A stretch of 64,000 nt of DNA from DATBSL01 sp964561785 (GTDB taxonomy: Bacteria > Acidobacteriota > Vicinamibacteria > Fen-336), in contig CAZLRF010000001.1 in NCBI GenBank assembly GCA_964561785.1, positions 99,902 through 163,901 of the forward strand, read 5' to 3'. Position 1 is the first letter of the stretch. The number at the start of each line of letters is the position of its first letter. Below, piece by piece: positions 53,021-62,400 of the stretch. Both the position numbers and the translations under genes were made by a program. Under the pieces are notes generated by a model. That model was given only the letters and a program-made list of their open reading frames with translations, had not been told where the DNA came from and made no database searches.

Positions 53021-53719
53021 CTACTTCTTCTTCCTCTTGCCGAAGGCTTCCTCGACCTGCTTCTCGATGTCCCGGTAGTTCTTCTGGAGGTACTCGTCCT
53101 CTTCCTTCGTGAGGATCCGGAACGGGACGCGGACCAGGCTGTCGGCGAACTTGACGTTGAGCCAGTGCTGGCCGTAGCTGATGCCCCCCGGCACCTTGAA
53201 GAAGAGGCGCCCGAGGCAGGCGCGCTGGTCGTTCATCTCGACGTCTCCCCACGCCATCGCCCGCTGGTCGACGTCGGCGAAGAACCCGATGCGGCAGGCC
53301 TGGTGGGCGTTGCCGGGGAAGTAGTTGATCGAGTCGCGCTGGACCCGCTCGCGGGCCTCGAGCGCGCTGAGGTTGGCCGCCACGTACTCCTGGTTCGTGG
53401 CGAGGGGGATCGTCTTCCCGTCCGGGAGCTCGAGCGAGATCGCGTCGCGGGTCAGCTTGTAGTCGGGCTGGCCGTCGCGCAAGGCGGCGCCGAACTCGAT
53501 CAGCATCCACTCCTCGCCCACGGACAGGTTGGCGAGCTTGTAGCCGAGGATGGCGTAGCCCTCGTTGTTGTACGCGGCGCGCACGTAGCGCCCCTCCATG
53601 GTCATGATCTGGGGCACCCCGGGCTGCGGGACCTGGACCTTCGGCGGCTCCTGGGCCACCGCCGTCGCCGCGCACGCCACGAGAAGACCCGCCGCCACCA
53701 TCGTCAGCCTGGTCGTCAT
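53021..53719 (-). CDS. Exported protein of unknown function
   Basis: 232 residues. Signal peptide (TTRLTMVAAGLLVACAAT). The rest is mostly beta (YVRAAYNNEGYAILGYKLAN, AISLELPDGKTIPLATNQEY) and ends with a charged helix and poly-Lys tail (QVEEAFGKRKKK). GGAG lies 6 bp before the ATG at 53719, which is preferred to the GTG at 53722. No domain assigned. The gene is in the same direction as its two downstream neighbours. Confidence 0.75.
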   Translation of the reverse strand: MTTRLTMVAAGLLVACAATAVAQEPPKVQVPQPGVPQIMTMEGRYVRAAYNNEGYAILGYKLANLSVGEEWMLIEFGAALRDGQPDYKLTRDAISLELPDGKTIPLATNQEYVAANLSALEARERVQRDSINYFPGNAHQACRIGFFADVDQRAMAWGDVEMNDQRACLGRLFFKVPGGISYGQHWLNVKFADSLVRVPFRILTKEEDEYLQKNYRDIEKQVEEAFGKRKKK

Positions 53720-53808
53720 CACACTCTCCTTGTATCTGCGATCCTAGCCGATGTCGCCGGCGGTCACTCCCGGCGCTCGAGCCGGAAGGCTCACGATGCC
53801 ACGGCTTT

Positions 53809-54516
53809 CTACTCCGCGCGTCCCCCGTGGGCCAGGCGCACGCGCATCATGACGCTGCCGGCGGGGTAGGCCTCGGGCAGCGGGAGGAACCGGCTCGCCC
53901 CGAGGGCGCTCGTGGCCGCGCGGTCGAGGGCCAGGCTGCCCGAGGACTCGGCCACCCGCACTGCCGACATCGATCCGTCCCGCTCGACCACGAGCTCGAC
54001 GTCGACCGTGCCCGGCGCGGCGTCCCCGGGCGCGCGCCACTGCCTCGCCACCGTCACCTTGAAGCTCTCGACCCACTCGGTGAAGTCCGCGCCCCGCGCC
54101 TCGAACCGCGGGTCGCCGACCTGGATCCCGGCGTGCGGCGCCGGCGCGGCCGACCCGCCGGGCGGGGCCACGGCCTCCACCAGCCGCAGCTGGCTCGGCT
54201 GCTCGATCACGATCTCCGGCTTGCCACGGTAGAGCCGGACCGTCCCCTCGACCCGGCAGAGCTTGCCCTCGAACCTCTCGCGCACGCCCGTGAAGAGGCC
54301 CTGCCTCGGCTTGAAGATCGTGGCCGTGAACACGTGGTTCGGGTACCGGCCCCCGAAGTTGATGTGCGTGGTCAGGTTCACCGTGGTCACGATCTGGCTG
54401 ACCGTTCCCTCCACGATCACCTCCCGGCCGACGTGACTCGCGGCCTCGGCAGGGGTGATGCTGGGCACGACGGGGACGGCGACGACCGACAGCGCGGCGG
54501 CGAGCAGGGGGATCAT
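53809..54516 (-). CDS. Exported OB-fold protein fused to a TonB-like C-terminal domain
   Basis: 235 residues. Signal peptide (PLLAAALSVVAVPVVPS). The first half (AASHVGREVIVEGTVSQIVT then LCRVEGTVRLYRGKPEIVIE) is an OB-fold of the type found in small secreted nucleic-acid-binding proteins. The second half (WRAPGDAAPGTVDVELVVER then GSMSAVRVAESSGSLALDRA) is a TonB C-terminal-like domain of the short form. I prefer ATG 54516 since GAGGTG precedes it and the upstream ATG at 54534 lies within a TAGAAT promoter element. Confidence 0.7.
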   Translation of the reverse strand: MIPLLAAALSVVAVPVVPSITPAEAASHVGREVIVEGTVSQIVTTVNLTTHINFGGRYPNHVFTATIFKPRQGLFTGVRERFEGKLCRVEGTVRLYRGKPEIVIEQPSQLRLVEAVAPPGGSAAPAPHAGIQVGDPRFEARGADFTEWVESFKVTVARQWRAPGDAAPGTVDVELVVERDGSMSAVRVAESSGSLALDRAATSALGASRFLPLPEAYPAGSVMMRVRLAHGGRAE

Positions 54517-54532
54517 CGTCACCTCTCGTCGC

Positions 54533-54538
54533 ATTCTA
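54533..54538 (-). promoter_or_regulatory. -10-like TAGAAT for the OB/TonB gene
   Basis: On the minus strand: AGCTAGAATGCGACG, 16 bp before the ATG at 54516. The spacing matches the Mla operon promoter. Confidence 0.4.
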
Positions 54539-54594
54539 GCTCTCTGGCGACGCTTCGCCTCGGGCGGCGAGGGATAGTCGAGCGACCCTTCGGG

Positions 54595-54600
54595 TATCAT
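54595..54600 (+). promoter_or_regulatory. -10-like TATCAT for the small monooxygenase-like gene
   Basis: GGGTATCATCCCCGCCGGAGG, 18 bp before the ATG at 54619. The ribosome binding site GGAGG lies between them. Confidence 0.45.
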
Positions 54601-54618
54601 CCCCGCCGGAGGACGCTC

Positions 54619-54927
54619 ATGGACATGGTCGAGCCGTTCGTGGCCCTCGTGATCTACCCGACGACCCCGGACGCGCAGTCGCGCCAGGCCGACAACCTGG
54701 CCCGCATCGCGCTCGAGAAGGTCCGGACGCTCCCCGGCTTCCTGCGCGCCCGCGTGCTCGTCTCGGAGGACGGCGAGAGCCTCGTGACCCTCACCGAGTG
54801 GGCCGACCGGGAGTCGTTCGTCCAGTTCCGCCAGAGCGAGCTCGGCCAGGCGGCGGTTCGCCTCGCCCAGGACCTGCACCCGCAGGCCCACTGGCTGCGC
54901 CAGCACGCGACGGTCGAGGCGCCCTAG
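54619..54927 (+). CDS. Antibiotic-biosynthesis-monooxygenase-like (ABM/dimeric alpha-beta barrel) protein
   Basis: 102 residues. FVALVIYPTTPDAQSRQADN, LPGFLRARVLVSEDGESLVT and TEWADRESFVQFRQSE show the ferredoxin-like ABM fold, which works as a dimer. Members include small cofactor-free monooxygenases and heme-degrading enzymes. No heme or quinone-site residues can be singled out. It starts with ATG and stands alone. Confidence 0.78.
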   Translation: MDMVEPFVALVIYPTTPDAQSRQADNLARIALEKVRTLPGFLRARVLVSEDGESLVTLTEWADRESFVQFRQSELGQAAVRLAQDLHPQAHWLRQHATVEAP

Positions 54928-55014
54928 TAGGACCCCGATCCCGCGGTTCTTCGTGAGGTGGTGGCCGGCGGCGACCCGCCCGTCGGTCACGGCGGCGGCG
55001 CAAGCCGGAAGTGC

Positions 55015-55020
55015 TACACT
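55015..55020 (+). promoter_or_regulatory. -10-like TACACT for the exported helical protein
   Basis: GTGCTACACTCTCGCG, 32 bp before the ATG at 55053. The same GTGCTACACTC word occurs on the minus strand at 7910. Confidence 0.45.
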
Positions 55021-55052
55021 CTCGCGTTCCAATGAACGGGAGAACACGAGCC

Positions 55053-55562
55053 ATGAAGAAGACGACCCTCCGCGCGGCCGCGGCCGTGGCGGCCACGCTG
55101 CTCACGGCCGGCCTCGCCGCTGCCCAGACCGCGCCGTCCGTGGACCCGGCCAAGGCCCGCGCCGAGATCGACAAGGCCGTCGAGGCGCTGCGCAAGGACG
55201 TTCGCGCCGGCAAGTCCGACATCCTCGGTAAGACGATGCAGCTCGACGCCGAGCAGGCCGCGAAGTTCTGGCCGATCTACAAGCAGTACGAGGCCGAGGC
55301 CCAGGCCCTCGGCAACGAGCGCCTCGCGATCATCCAGGACCTGGCCGAGCACTTCGACAGCCTCGACGACGTCAAGTCAAAGGCCCTCCTCGACCGTCAG
55401 CTCGCGTTCGAGGAGAAGAAGCTCGCCCTGCAGAAGAAGTACAAGGACGAGATGCTGAAGGCGTTGCCGGCGAAGACGGTGGCCCGGTTCTTCCAGGTCG
55501 ACACCCGCCTCAACAAGCTCGTCGAGTTGGCCGTCGCCTCCGAGATCCCGCTCGTCTACTGA
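55053..55562 (+). CDS. Exported helical (Spy/CpxP-like) protein
   Basis: 169 residues. Signal peptide (KKTTLRAAAAVAATLLTAG). The mature part is helical and charged: GKTMQLDAEQAAKFWPIYKQ, LLDRQLAFEEKKLALQKKYK, LPAKTVARFFQVDTRLNKLV. The pattern is like the periplasmic Spy-type or LTXXQ proteins. A paralogue is encoded convergently at 55639. The ATG at 55053 is chosen because it starts the signal peptide. Confidence 0.75.
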   Translation: MKKTTLRAAAAVAATLLTAGLAAAQTAPSVDPAKARAEIDKAVEALRKDVRAGKSDILGKTMQLDAEQAAKFWPIYKQYEAEAQALGNERLAIIQDLAEHFDSLDDVKSKALLDRQLAFEEKKLALQKKYKDEMLKALPAKTVARFFQVDTRLNKLVELAVASEIPLVY

Positions 55563-55591
55563 CGGACCTCGACCTCGGCCCGCCGAGCGCC

Positions 55592-55622
55592 GCGCCGGTC
55601 CCCCGGCAGAGGGGGCCGGCGC
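55592..55622. terminator. Strong bidirectional hairpin between convergent paralogues
   Basis: GCGCCGG(T)CCCCC and GGGGGCCGGCGC pair over 12 bp with one bulged T and a 6-nt loop. It is placed midway between two convergent stop codons. No T tract. Confidence 0.6.
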
Positions 55623-55638
55623 CGTCTCCGCCTCGTGC

Positions 55639-56097
55639 CTACGGCGCGAGCGGGACCTGCCTCGAGATGTCGGCCCGCACCACCGCGTCGAGCTTGTTGT
55701 CGATCTGGAAGAAGCGGGCGAGCTTGCGGCCGGGAAGGACCCGTCCCATGCGGGCCGCGTAGCTGCGCCGCAGCCGCAGCTTCGCCTCGTCGATCCCGAG
55801 GGCCTCGTCGACCATCGCCTTCGCCTGAGCGTCGCTCAGCGTGGACGCCCCGGCGAGGAAGTCGGCCACCAGACGGTTGGCGCGCTCGTCGAGCGGCCGG
55901 CGCTCCCTCTCGTAGGCGTCGAAGAGCGGCCAGAACCCGTCGGCCTCGGCGTCGGTGAGCGGCAGCGCGCCCGCGACCAGCACGCGCCGCTGGGTCTCGA
56001 CGGCCTCCCGCGTGATGTCCAGCGTCTCCCGGACCGTCTGCGCCCCGGCGAAGGGGACGAGCCCCGCCAGGACGGCGACGAGAGCTGCGGTCTTCAA
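55639..56097 (-). CDS. Exported helical protein, paralogue of the preceding gene
   Basis: 152 residues. Signal peptide (KTAALVAVLAGLVPFAGA) from a TTG at 56097, which is 7 bp after GAGGAGG; the GTG at 56118 would put that site inside the gene. LTDAEADGFWPLFDAYERER, IDEAKLRLRRSYAARMGRVL and GRKLARFFQIDNKLDAVV align with the paralogue (FWPIYxxYE, ARFFQxDxxLxxxV) and share its order of helices. Function unknown, probably periplasmic chaperone-like. Confidence 0.75.
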   Translation of the reverse strand: MKTAALVAVLAGLVPFAGAQTVRETLDITREAVETQRRVLVAGALPLTDAEADGFWPLFDAYERERRPLDERANRLVADFLAGASTLSDAQAKAMVDEALGIDEAKLRLRRSYAARMGRVLPGRKLARFFQIDNKLDAVVRADISRQVPLAP

Positions 56098-56123
56098 GTC
56101 GGAACCTCCTCGGCTCACTTCGG

Positions 56124-56654
56124 TCAGCGGACGAGCGTCACGGGGAGGCGGCGGTCCCCGTAGAGAAGGGTGAGCCGGACCGCGCCCTCCTTCTCATCGA
56201 CCCGCACCTCGAGCCGAGAGGCGAGGGGGCTCGCGTCCTCGAACGGGGCGGGGCCCTTCCAGATCGTCTCCCCCTCCGGCGCGGGTGCCATGGCGTCGAC
56301 CCTCGGGAAGACGTCCCGCATGTCCACCCGGCGCATCTCGACGGCCATGCCCTTGCCGTCGAGGTTGGGCCACAGGGTGAGCGCATAGCTGCCGACGGGC
56401 ATCTTGACGCCGTGGAGCGTGAAGGGCCGGTCGTCGACCATGACCCGGGCGACCACCCAGTTCCGGGTCGCCTCCGGGACGTCCCGCGCGCCCTTCTCCA
56501 TGGCCTGGAAGAGCGCCGGCTGCCAGTGGTAGTCGACGAAGCGGACCTCGAGGCCCGGGGCCTTCGCGCTGTGCATGAAGAGGTCCTTCGCGGGCTCCTT
56601 CGGGACCTGTCCGAAGAGCGCCGCCGCGACCAGGGCGGCCGAGATCGTCGTCAT
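56124..56654 (-). CDS. Exported protein, possibly DUF2911-like
   Basis: 176 residues. Short signal peptide (TTISAALVAAALFGQ). KMPVGSYALTLWPNLDGKGM and TIWKGPAPFEDASPLASRLE, ending LTLLYGDRRLPVTLVR, look like a small beta-sandwich. The VGSYALTLWP segment recalls DUF2911 proteins, but the match is weak. No function is known. The gene is 26 bp upstream of the helical protein gene on the same strand. Confidence 0.65.
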   Translation of the reverse strand: MTTISAALVAAALFGQVPKEPAKDLFMHSAKAPGLEVRFVDYHWQPALFQAMEKGARDVPEATRNWVVARVMVDDRPFTLHGVKMPVGSYALTLWPNLDGKGMAVEMRRVDMRDVFPRVDAMAPAPEGETIWKGPAPFEDASPLASRLEVRVDEKEGAVRLTLLYGDRRLPVTLVR

Positions 56655-56673
56655 CGAGCCTCCTCGAGTAGGA

Positions 56674-56700
56674 GCGGGCCCGGGACGCGCCCGGGCCCGC
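56674..56700 (-). terminator. 11-bp GC hairpin after the lipoprotein gene
   Basis: GCGGGCCCGGG and CCCGGGCCCGC, perfect arms with a 5-nt loop. It lies between the lipoprotein gene and the next gene on the minus strand, so it probably separates their transcripts. Confidence 0.6.
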
Positions 56701-56713
56701 CGAGTGGGAACGC

Positions 56714-57343
56714 CTAGCGGGCGACGAGTCCTTCCTTCTTCATCTCCGCGGCCACCTTGGCGACCAGCTCGCTGATGAAGGGCCCCACCTTGGAGGGGTT
56801 CGTCGTCTCGGACTGGCCCGCCCAGACGAGCTTGTCCTGCTTGAGGCTGTACACCAGCGTCTCGACCGAGACGATCGTGTCCGTCGTGATGTAGCCCGGG
56901 CTGTAGACGGCGCCCCAGCCGTAGCCGTAGTACCCGCCGCCCCAGAAGGTCGCGTAGGCCGGCCCGCCCCAGTACATGCCCCCCGCGGTCTGGGTGACCT
57001 GCTGGTCCTTCCCCACCACCCTCATGACCACGACGCCCACCACGTCCGCCTTCTCCAGGAACTCCTTCGCCTTCTCCTTGTCCTTCGTGAGCTCCTTCGG
57101 GATGAGCGAGTAGGCGGGGATGCCGACCGCGCCGCGCGCGGTCAGCTCGCGGGCGAGGGCGTCCTCGGCCCCGAAGCGCACGGCCTGGTCCGGGCTCATC
57201 ACGAGGGCCGCCACCTTCTGGCCCTGGAAGTTCCCGGGCGTGGCAGCGGGGTTGCGCCAGGTCGAGTTGAAAGACGTCGAAGCACACGCGGCTGCCGCCA
57301 TCGCCGCCGTCGACACGAGAACCGACCGGATCGATCGAAGCAT
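56714..57343 (-). CDS. Lipoprotein of unknown function with Gly/Tyr-rich segment
   Basis: 209 residues. Signal peptide with a lipobox (AAAAC), then STSFNSTWRNPAATPGNFQG, VAALVMSPDQAVRFGAEDAL and a glycine/tyrosine-rich stretch (WGGGYYGYGWGAVYSPGY) in the middle. The final part (ETLVYSLKQDKLVWAGQSET) resembles DUF4136-like lipoproteins. It should sit in the envelope. Between this gene and the next (57344-57590) I see nothing except a possible TACTGA element near 57539. Confidence 0.7.
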   Translation of the reverse strand: MLRSIRSVLVSTAAMAAAACASTSFNSTWRNPAATPGNFQGQKVAALVMSPDQAVRFGAEDALARELTARGAVGIPAYSLIPKELTKDKEKAKEFLEKADVVGVVVMRVVGKDQQVTQTAGGMYWGGPAYATFWGGGYYGYGWGAVYSPGYITTDTIVSVETLVYSLKQDKLVWAGQSETTNPSKVGPFISELVAKVAAEMKKEGLVAR

Positions 57344-57590
57344 CTTCGGAGTTCCTCCTCGGAGCCGGACCGTGCCGGCCGTGTCCCATCATGCTCCATC
57401 CGCCGGCGCGCGCCAAACCGCAGGCGCGACGGGGCGGGCGCCCGGGCCCAGCCTTCGTGCCGGCCTTCGCGGCCGAGCCCGACCGCCCGCGAGCGCTGGT
57501 TGCGGGTGTCTCACCGCCCGAGGACGACGGCCGTGCCATACTGACCGCGTGCTGGTCACGCCGCACCTGTCCCTCGGAGGAACGCCGCGC

Positions 57591-58118
57591 ATGGCACCCA
57601 CGACGCCCGATGTTGGTCTGCTCGACGACACGGTGGCCCCACGCATTCTCGACGCGATGCGCGTGGCCTCGGCTCGGCTCACCGAGCTGGGCGTGCGGCA
57701 TCTCTTGGTCGGTGGCCTGGCCGTTGGAGCGTGGGGACACCCCCGCGCCACGAGGGACGTCGACTTCCTCGTCGGTGACGAGGCGTTCGAGAGTCACCCG
57801 GGCGGCCTCGTGACGATGAAGTACGGCGTCCCGATCCAGGTCGGCGGGGTCGCCGTCGACCTGCTCTCCGCCAGCGCCAACGAGCTCGAGGACGCGCTCG
57901 AGCCCCCCCGGAAGGGCGGCGTCCGCGTGGCGCCGCTGCCCGTGCTGATCTACCTCAAGCTCAAGTCGCCCCGTCCGAAGGACCTTGCCGACGTCGTCGA
58001 GCTGATCCGGCTCGGGATCGAACGCGACGCGATCCGCGCCGACCTCGTGGCGCGCTCGCCCGGGCTCGTCGAGAAGTGGGACCGCGCGGTCGCGGAAGCC
58101 TGGCGCGCGGACGAGTAG
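57591..58118 (+). CDS. Nucleotidyltransferase-fold protein (MNT/AbiEii-like)
   Basis: 175 residues. The motif LLVGGLAVGAWGHPRATRD with DVDFLVGDE is the GG...DxD active site of nucleotidyltransferases. A later VAVDLLSA holds the third acidic residue. The C-terminal part (LKLKSPRPKDLADVVELI) is typical of the minimal nucleotidyltransferase class. Such proteins act in toxin-antitoxin systems or modify small molecules. No partner gene is next to it. ATG 57591, 10 bp after GGAGG, is preferred to the GTG at 57549. Confidence 0.78.
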   Translation: MAPTTPDVGLLDDTVAPRILDAMRVASARLTELGVRHLLVGGLAVGAWGHPRATRDVDFLVGDEAFESHPGGLVTMKYGVPIQVGGVAVDLLSASANELEDALEPPRKGGVRVAPLPVLIYLKLKSPRPKDLADVVELIRLGIERDAIRADLVARSPGLVEKWDRAVAEAWRADE

Positions 58119-58258
58119 GCCCTCGCTCGCTCGAAGACGGACCGCTTCCCTCAAGCTGCGGGAAACCGCCGCTCCCAGGGACGAGACACGTCGCGCCGTC
58201 GGTGCTGCCGTCGGGAGTCGACAGGTCGCGGGAGACGCTCCAGAGCGGTCGCCCAATG

Positions 58259-58264
58259 TACGAT
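58259..58264 (+). promoter_or_regulatory. -10-like TACGAT of the RND operon
   Basis: AATGTACGATGCCGCC, 33 bp before the ATG at 58298. The upstream 140 bp hold no gene and no clear operator. Confidence 0.35.
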
Positions 58265-58297
58265 GCCGCCCTGCCCGTTTACCGAGGAGACGACCCC

Positions 58298-59458
58298 ATG
58301 AATCGCGCCTCAATCCTGGCCCTGTGCGGCCTCGTGGCGATCGCCGCGGCCGGCTGCGGCAAGAAGGACGCGCCCGCCGGCGCCCCGCCCGAGGTCTTCG
58401 TGACCGACGTCGTCCAGAAGGACGTCCCCGTCTACATGGAGCTCGTGGGCCAGACGAGGGGCTCGCAGGACGTCGAGATCCGGGCGAGGGTCGAGGGGTA
58501 CCTCGACCGCGTGGCCTTCACCGAGGGCTCGTTCGTGAGGCGCGGGGAGCTGCTCTACCAGATCGACCCGAAGCCGCTCGAGGCCGCCCTCGCGAACGCG
58601 AAGGCCAACCTCGCGACGGCCCAGGCCCGGCTCGACAAGGCCAACACCGACGTGAACCGCCTGACGCCGCTCGCGAAGCAGCAGGCGGTCAGCCAGCAGG
58701 AGCTCGACAACGCCCTCGCCAACCAGGACGCGGCCCGCGCCCAGGTCGACGCGAACAAGGCGGCCGTCGAGAAGGCGACGCTCGACCTCGGGTACACGCG
58801 GATCACGTCCCCGATCGACGGGCTGGTCGGCACGACGCAGGTCAAGGCCGGCAACCTCGTCGGCCGCGGCGAGAGCACGCTGCTCACGACGGTGTCTCAG
58901 GTCGACCCCATCCTCTTCCGCGCGGGCCTCAGCGAGGCGGAGTACCTCCGGCTGGCCCGGCAGGTCCTGGAGACCGGCCGGCCCGCGACGCAGGCGGCCT
59001 CGATCGAGCTCATCCTGGCCGACGGCACCGTCCACCCGCACAAGGGCAGCGTCGACGCGATCGAGCGGGCGGTCGACCCCACCACGGGCACCCTCGCCAT
59101 CCAGTCGAAGTTCCCGAACCCCGAGCGGGTCATCCGTCCCGGAGCCTACGGCCGCGTGCGCTTCGTGGTCGAGACGAAGAGAGGCGCCCTGCTCGTCCCC
59201 CAGCGGGCGGTCCAGGAGCTTCAGAACCTCTACAGCCTCGCGGTGGTGGGCGAGGGAAACAAGGTCTCGTTCCGGAACGTGAAGGTCGGCCCCCGCGTGG
59301 ACAGCCTCTGGGTGATCGAGGAGGGGCTCACGCCGGGCGAGAAGGTCGTCGTCGAGGGGCTGCTGCGCGTCCGCGACGGGGCGGTCGTGGTCCCGAAGCC
59401 GGCGGCGGCCGCGTCCGCCGGCAAGGGCGCGGCGGAGCCGGCCACCAAGGCGAAGTAG
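58298..59458 (+). CDS. RND efflux membrane-fusion (adaptor) lipoprotein
   Basis: 386 residues. Lipobox (VAIAAAGC) anchors it to the inner membrane. Domain order: beta-barrel/lipoyl half (VEIRARVEGYLDRVAFTEGS, FVRRGELLYQIDPKP), helical hairpin (KANLATAQARLDKANTDVNR, LTPLAKQQAVSQQELDNA), second lipoyl half (DLGYTRITSPIDGLVGTTQV) and membrane-proximal domain. It links pump and outer-membrane channel. It is 4 bp upstream of the pump gene. Confidence 0.93.
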   Translation: MNRASILALCGLVAIAAAGCGKKDAPAGAPPEVFVTDVVQKDVPVYMELVGQTRGSQDVEIRARVEGYLDRVAFTEGSFVRRGELLYQIDPKPLEAALANAKANLATAQARLDKANTDVNRLTPLAKQQAVSQQELDNALANQDAARAQVDANKAAVEKATLDLGYTRITSPIDGLVGTTQVKAGNLVGRGESTLLTTVSQVDPILFRAGLSEAEYLRLARQVLETGRPATQAASIELILADGTVHPHKGSVDAIERAVDPTTGTLAIQSKFPNPERVIRPGAYGRVRFVVETKRGALLVPQRAVQELQNLYSLAVVGEGNKVSFRNVKVGPRVDSLWVIEEGLTPGEKVVVEGLLRVRDGAVVVPKPAAAASAGKGAAEPATKAK

Positions 59459-59462
59459 CGCC

Positions 59463-62400
59463 ATGGCCCGCTTCTTCGTCAACCGGCCGATCGTGGCGAT
59501 GGTGATCTCCATCGTCACGGTCCTCCTCGGCTTCGTGGCCATGGGCAGCCTCCCGGTCGCCCAGTACCCCGAGGTCGTGCCGCCGATGGTTCAGGTCTCC
59601 ACCACCTTCGTCGGGGCGAGCGCGACCGACGTCGAGGCCTCGGTCGCGACGCCGCTCGAGCAGAAGGTGAACGGCGTCGAGAACTCGATCTACCTGAAGT
59701 CGACGAACGCGAACGACGGGACGATGGTCCTGAAGGTCTCGTTCGACGTCGGCACGAACCTCGACATGGCCAACGTGCTGACGCAGAACCGCGTCTCCGA
59801 GGCCATGCCCCAGATGCCGCAGTCGGTCAAGAACTACGGCGTCGCGGTCAAGAAGGCGCTCGCCTTCCCGCTGCTCATCATCTCGATCAAGTCGCCGAAC
59901 GGCACCTACGACAACAACTTCCTCTCGAACTACACGACGATCAACATCAACGACGCGATCGCCCGCATCCAGGGCGTCGGCCAGATCAACCTCTTCGGCG
60001 GCAGCGATTACGCGATGCGGATCTGGCTGCGGCCGGACCGGATCGCGAAGCTCGGCCTCACCGTCCCCGACATCGTGTCCGCGGTCAGCCAGCAGAACCA
60101 GCTCACCCCGGCCGGGCAGATCGGCGGCCCGCCCGCCGTGCCCGGGACCGAGTACACCTACACCGTCCGCACCCAGGGGCGCCTGCTGAACGAGGAGGAG
60201 TTCGGGAGCATCATCGTCCGCACCAACCCCGACGGCTCCCAGGTGTTCCTGCGCGACGTGGCGCGCATCGAGCTCGGGACGATGCTCTACAACGCGATGG
60301 GTCGCCACAACGGGCAGGCCTCGGCGGTCATCGCGGTCTTCCAGATCCCCGGCACGAACGCCCTCGACGTGGCCAACCGAATCAAGGCCACGATGAAGGA
60401 CCTGTCCCAGCGCTTCCCGCGGGACATGGAGTACACGATCTCGCTCGACACGACCCTGCCGGTCGAGGAGGGCATCAACGAGATCGTCCACACCCTCTTC
60501 GAGGCCGTCGCCCTCGTCATCCTCGTGGTGTTCGTGTTCCTGCAGAACTGGCGGGCGACCCTCATCCCGCTGATGACCGTGCCCGTCTCCCTCGTCGGGG
60601 CGTTCATCTTCTTCCCCCTGATGGGCTTCTCGATCAACGTGCTCTCGCTGCTCGGCCTCGTGCTCGCGATCGGCATCGTGGTCGACGACGCGATCGTCGT
60701 GGTCGAGGCCGTGATGCACCACATCGAGCACGGGATGGACCCGAAGTCGGCCACCCTCAAGGCCATGGAGGAGGTCTCCGGCCCGGTCGTGGCGATCGCC
60801 CTCATCCTCGCCGCGGTGTTCGTGCCCGTCGGCTTCATGGGCGGGATCACCGGCCGCTTCTACCAGCAGTTCGCGATCACGATCGCGATCTCGGTGCTGC
60901 TCTCGGCGTTCAACGCGCTGACCCTCTCCCCCGCCCTCTCGGCGCTCCTCCTCAAGCCGCCCACGGGGAAGAAGACGCTGCTGACGCCGTTCTACGCGTG
61001 GTTCAACCGGGTCTTCGGGCGCGGCACCGACGCCTACGTCTCCTTCACGTCGATCCTCGTCCGCAAGATGGTGCGCAGCCTGGCCTTCATCGGCGTCCTC
61101 GTCGTCCTGATCCTCGGCCTCGTGAGCCGGATCCCGGCCGGNNNNNNNNNNNNNNNNNNNNNNNNNNNNNNNNNNNNNNNNNNNNNNNNNNNNNNNNNNN
61201 NNNNNNNNNNNNNNNNNNNNNNNNNNNNNNNNNNNNNNNNNCCTCGAACCAGGGCTTCTTCTTCATCCAGCTCAAGCCTTGGCACGAGCGCACGAGCGCC
61301 GAGGCGCACGCGAACGGCGTCGTCGCCGCGCTCAACCGGGAGTTCGCCCGCGCGATCCCGGAGGGCGTCGCGGTGGCGTTCGGCCCGCCGGCGATCCCCG
61401 GCCTCGGCACCGGGGCCGGCTTCACGATGCAGCTGCAGGACCGCGGCGGCAACAGCCCCGAGTACCTGGCGCAGCAGGCCGCGCTGTTCGTCGAGGCGGC
61501 GCGCAAGCGGCCCGAGATCGGCCGCGCCTCGACGCTGTACCGCGCGACCGTGCCCCAGGTCTACGCCGACGTCGACCGCAGCAAGGTCCTGAAGGTCGGG
61601 GCCACGATCACGGACGTCAACACGACGCTCGGGGCGCTGCTCGGCAGCTCCTACGTGAACGACTTCAACCGGTTCGGCCGCGTCTACAAGGTCTACGTCC
61701 AGGCCGAGCCCGAGTTCCGGCGCGACCCGAAGCAGCTCGGCCTCTTCTTCGTCCGCAGCGCGAAGGGCGAGATGGTCCCCCTCGACACGCTCGTCACGAC
61801 GCGGCCGACCTCGGGCCCGGAGTTCACGAACCGCTTCAACCTCTACCGCTCCGCCGAGGTGAGCGGCGTGCCGGCGCCCGGCTACTCCTCCGCCCAGGCC
61901 CTCGCCGCCCTCGAGGAGGTCGCGCGGGAGGTCCTGCCGGCCGAGATGGGCTACGAGTGGGCCGACATGTCCTTCCAGGAGAAGCGCGCCCCGAACCCGC
62001 TGCCGACCTTCGCGGTCGCGGTGTTCCTCGTCTTCCTCGTGCTGGCCGCGCAGTACGAGAGCTGGTCGCTCCCGTTCAGCGTGCTGCTCGGCACGCCGTT
62101 CGCCGCGTTCGGGGCCTACTTCGGCCTCTGGGCGGCGCGGCAGTTCTCGCCGAGCTACCTCAACAACATCTTCGCCCAGATCGGGCTCATCATGCTGATC
62201 GGCCTCGCGGCGAAGAACGCGATCCTGATCGTCGAGTTCGCGAAGATGCTCCACGAGCAGGGGAAGGACCCGGTGACGGCCACGCTCGAGGCGGCCAAGC
62301 TGCGCTTCCGGCCGATCCTGATGACCGCCTTCGCGTTCATCCTCGGCGTCGTGCCGCTCCTCACCGCGAGCGGCGCGGGCGCCGAGGCGCGCAAGGTCAT

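Noticed and set aside
61142..61241. Pump gene treated as two separate genes or a pseudogene
   Set aside because: The frame mismatch is explained by the placeholder gap. Both sides are intact family sequence in the right order.
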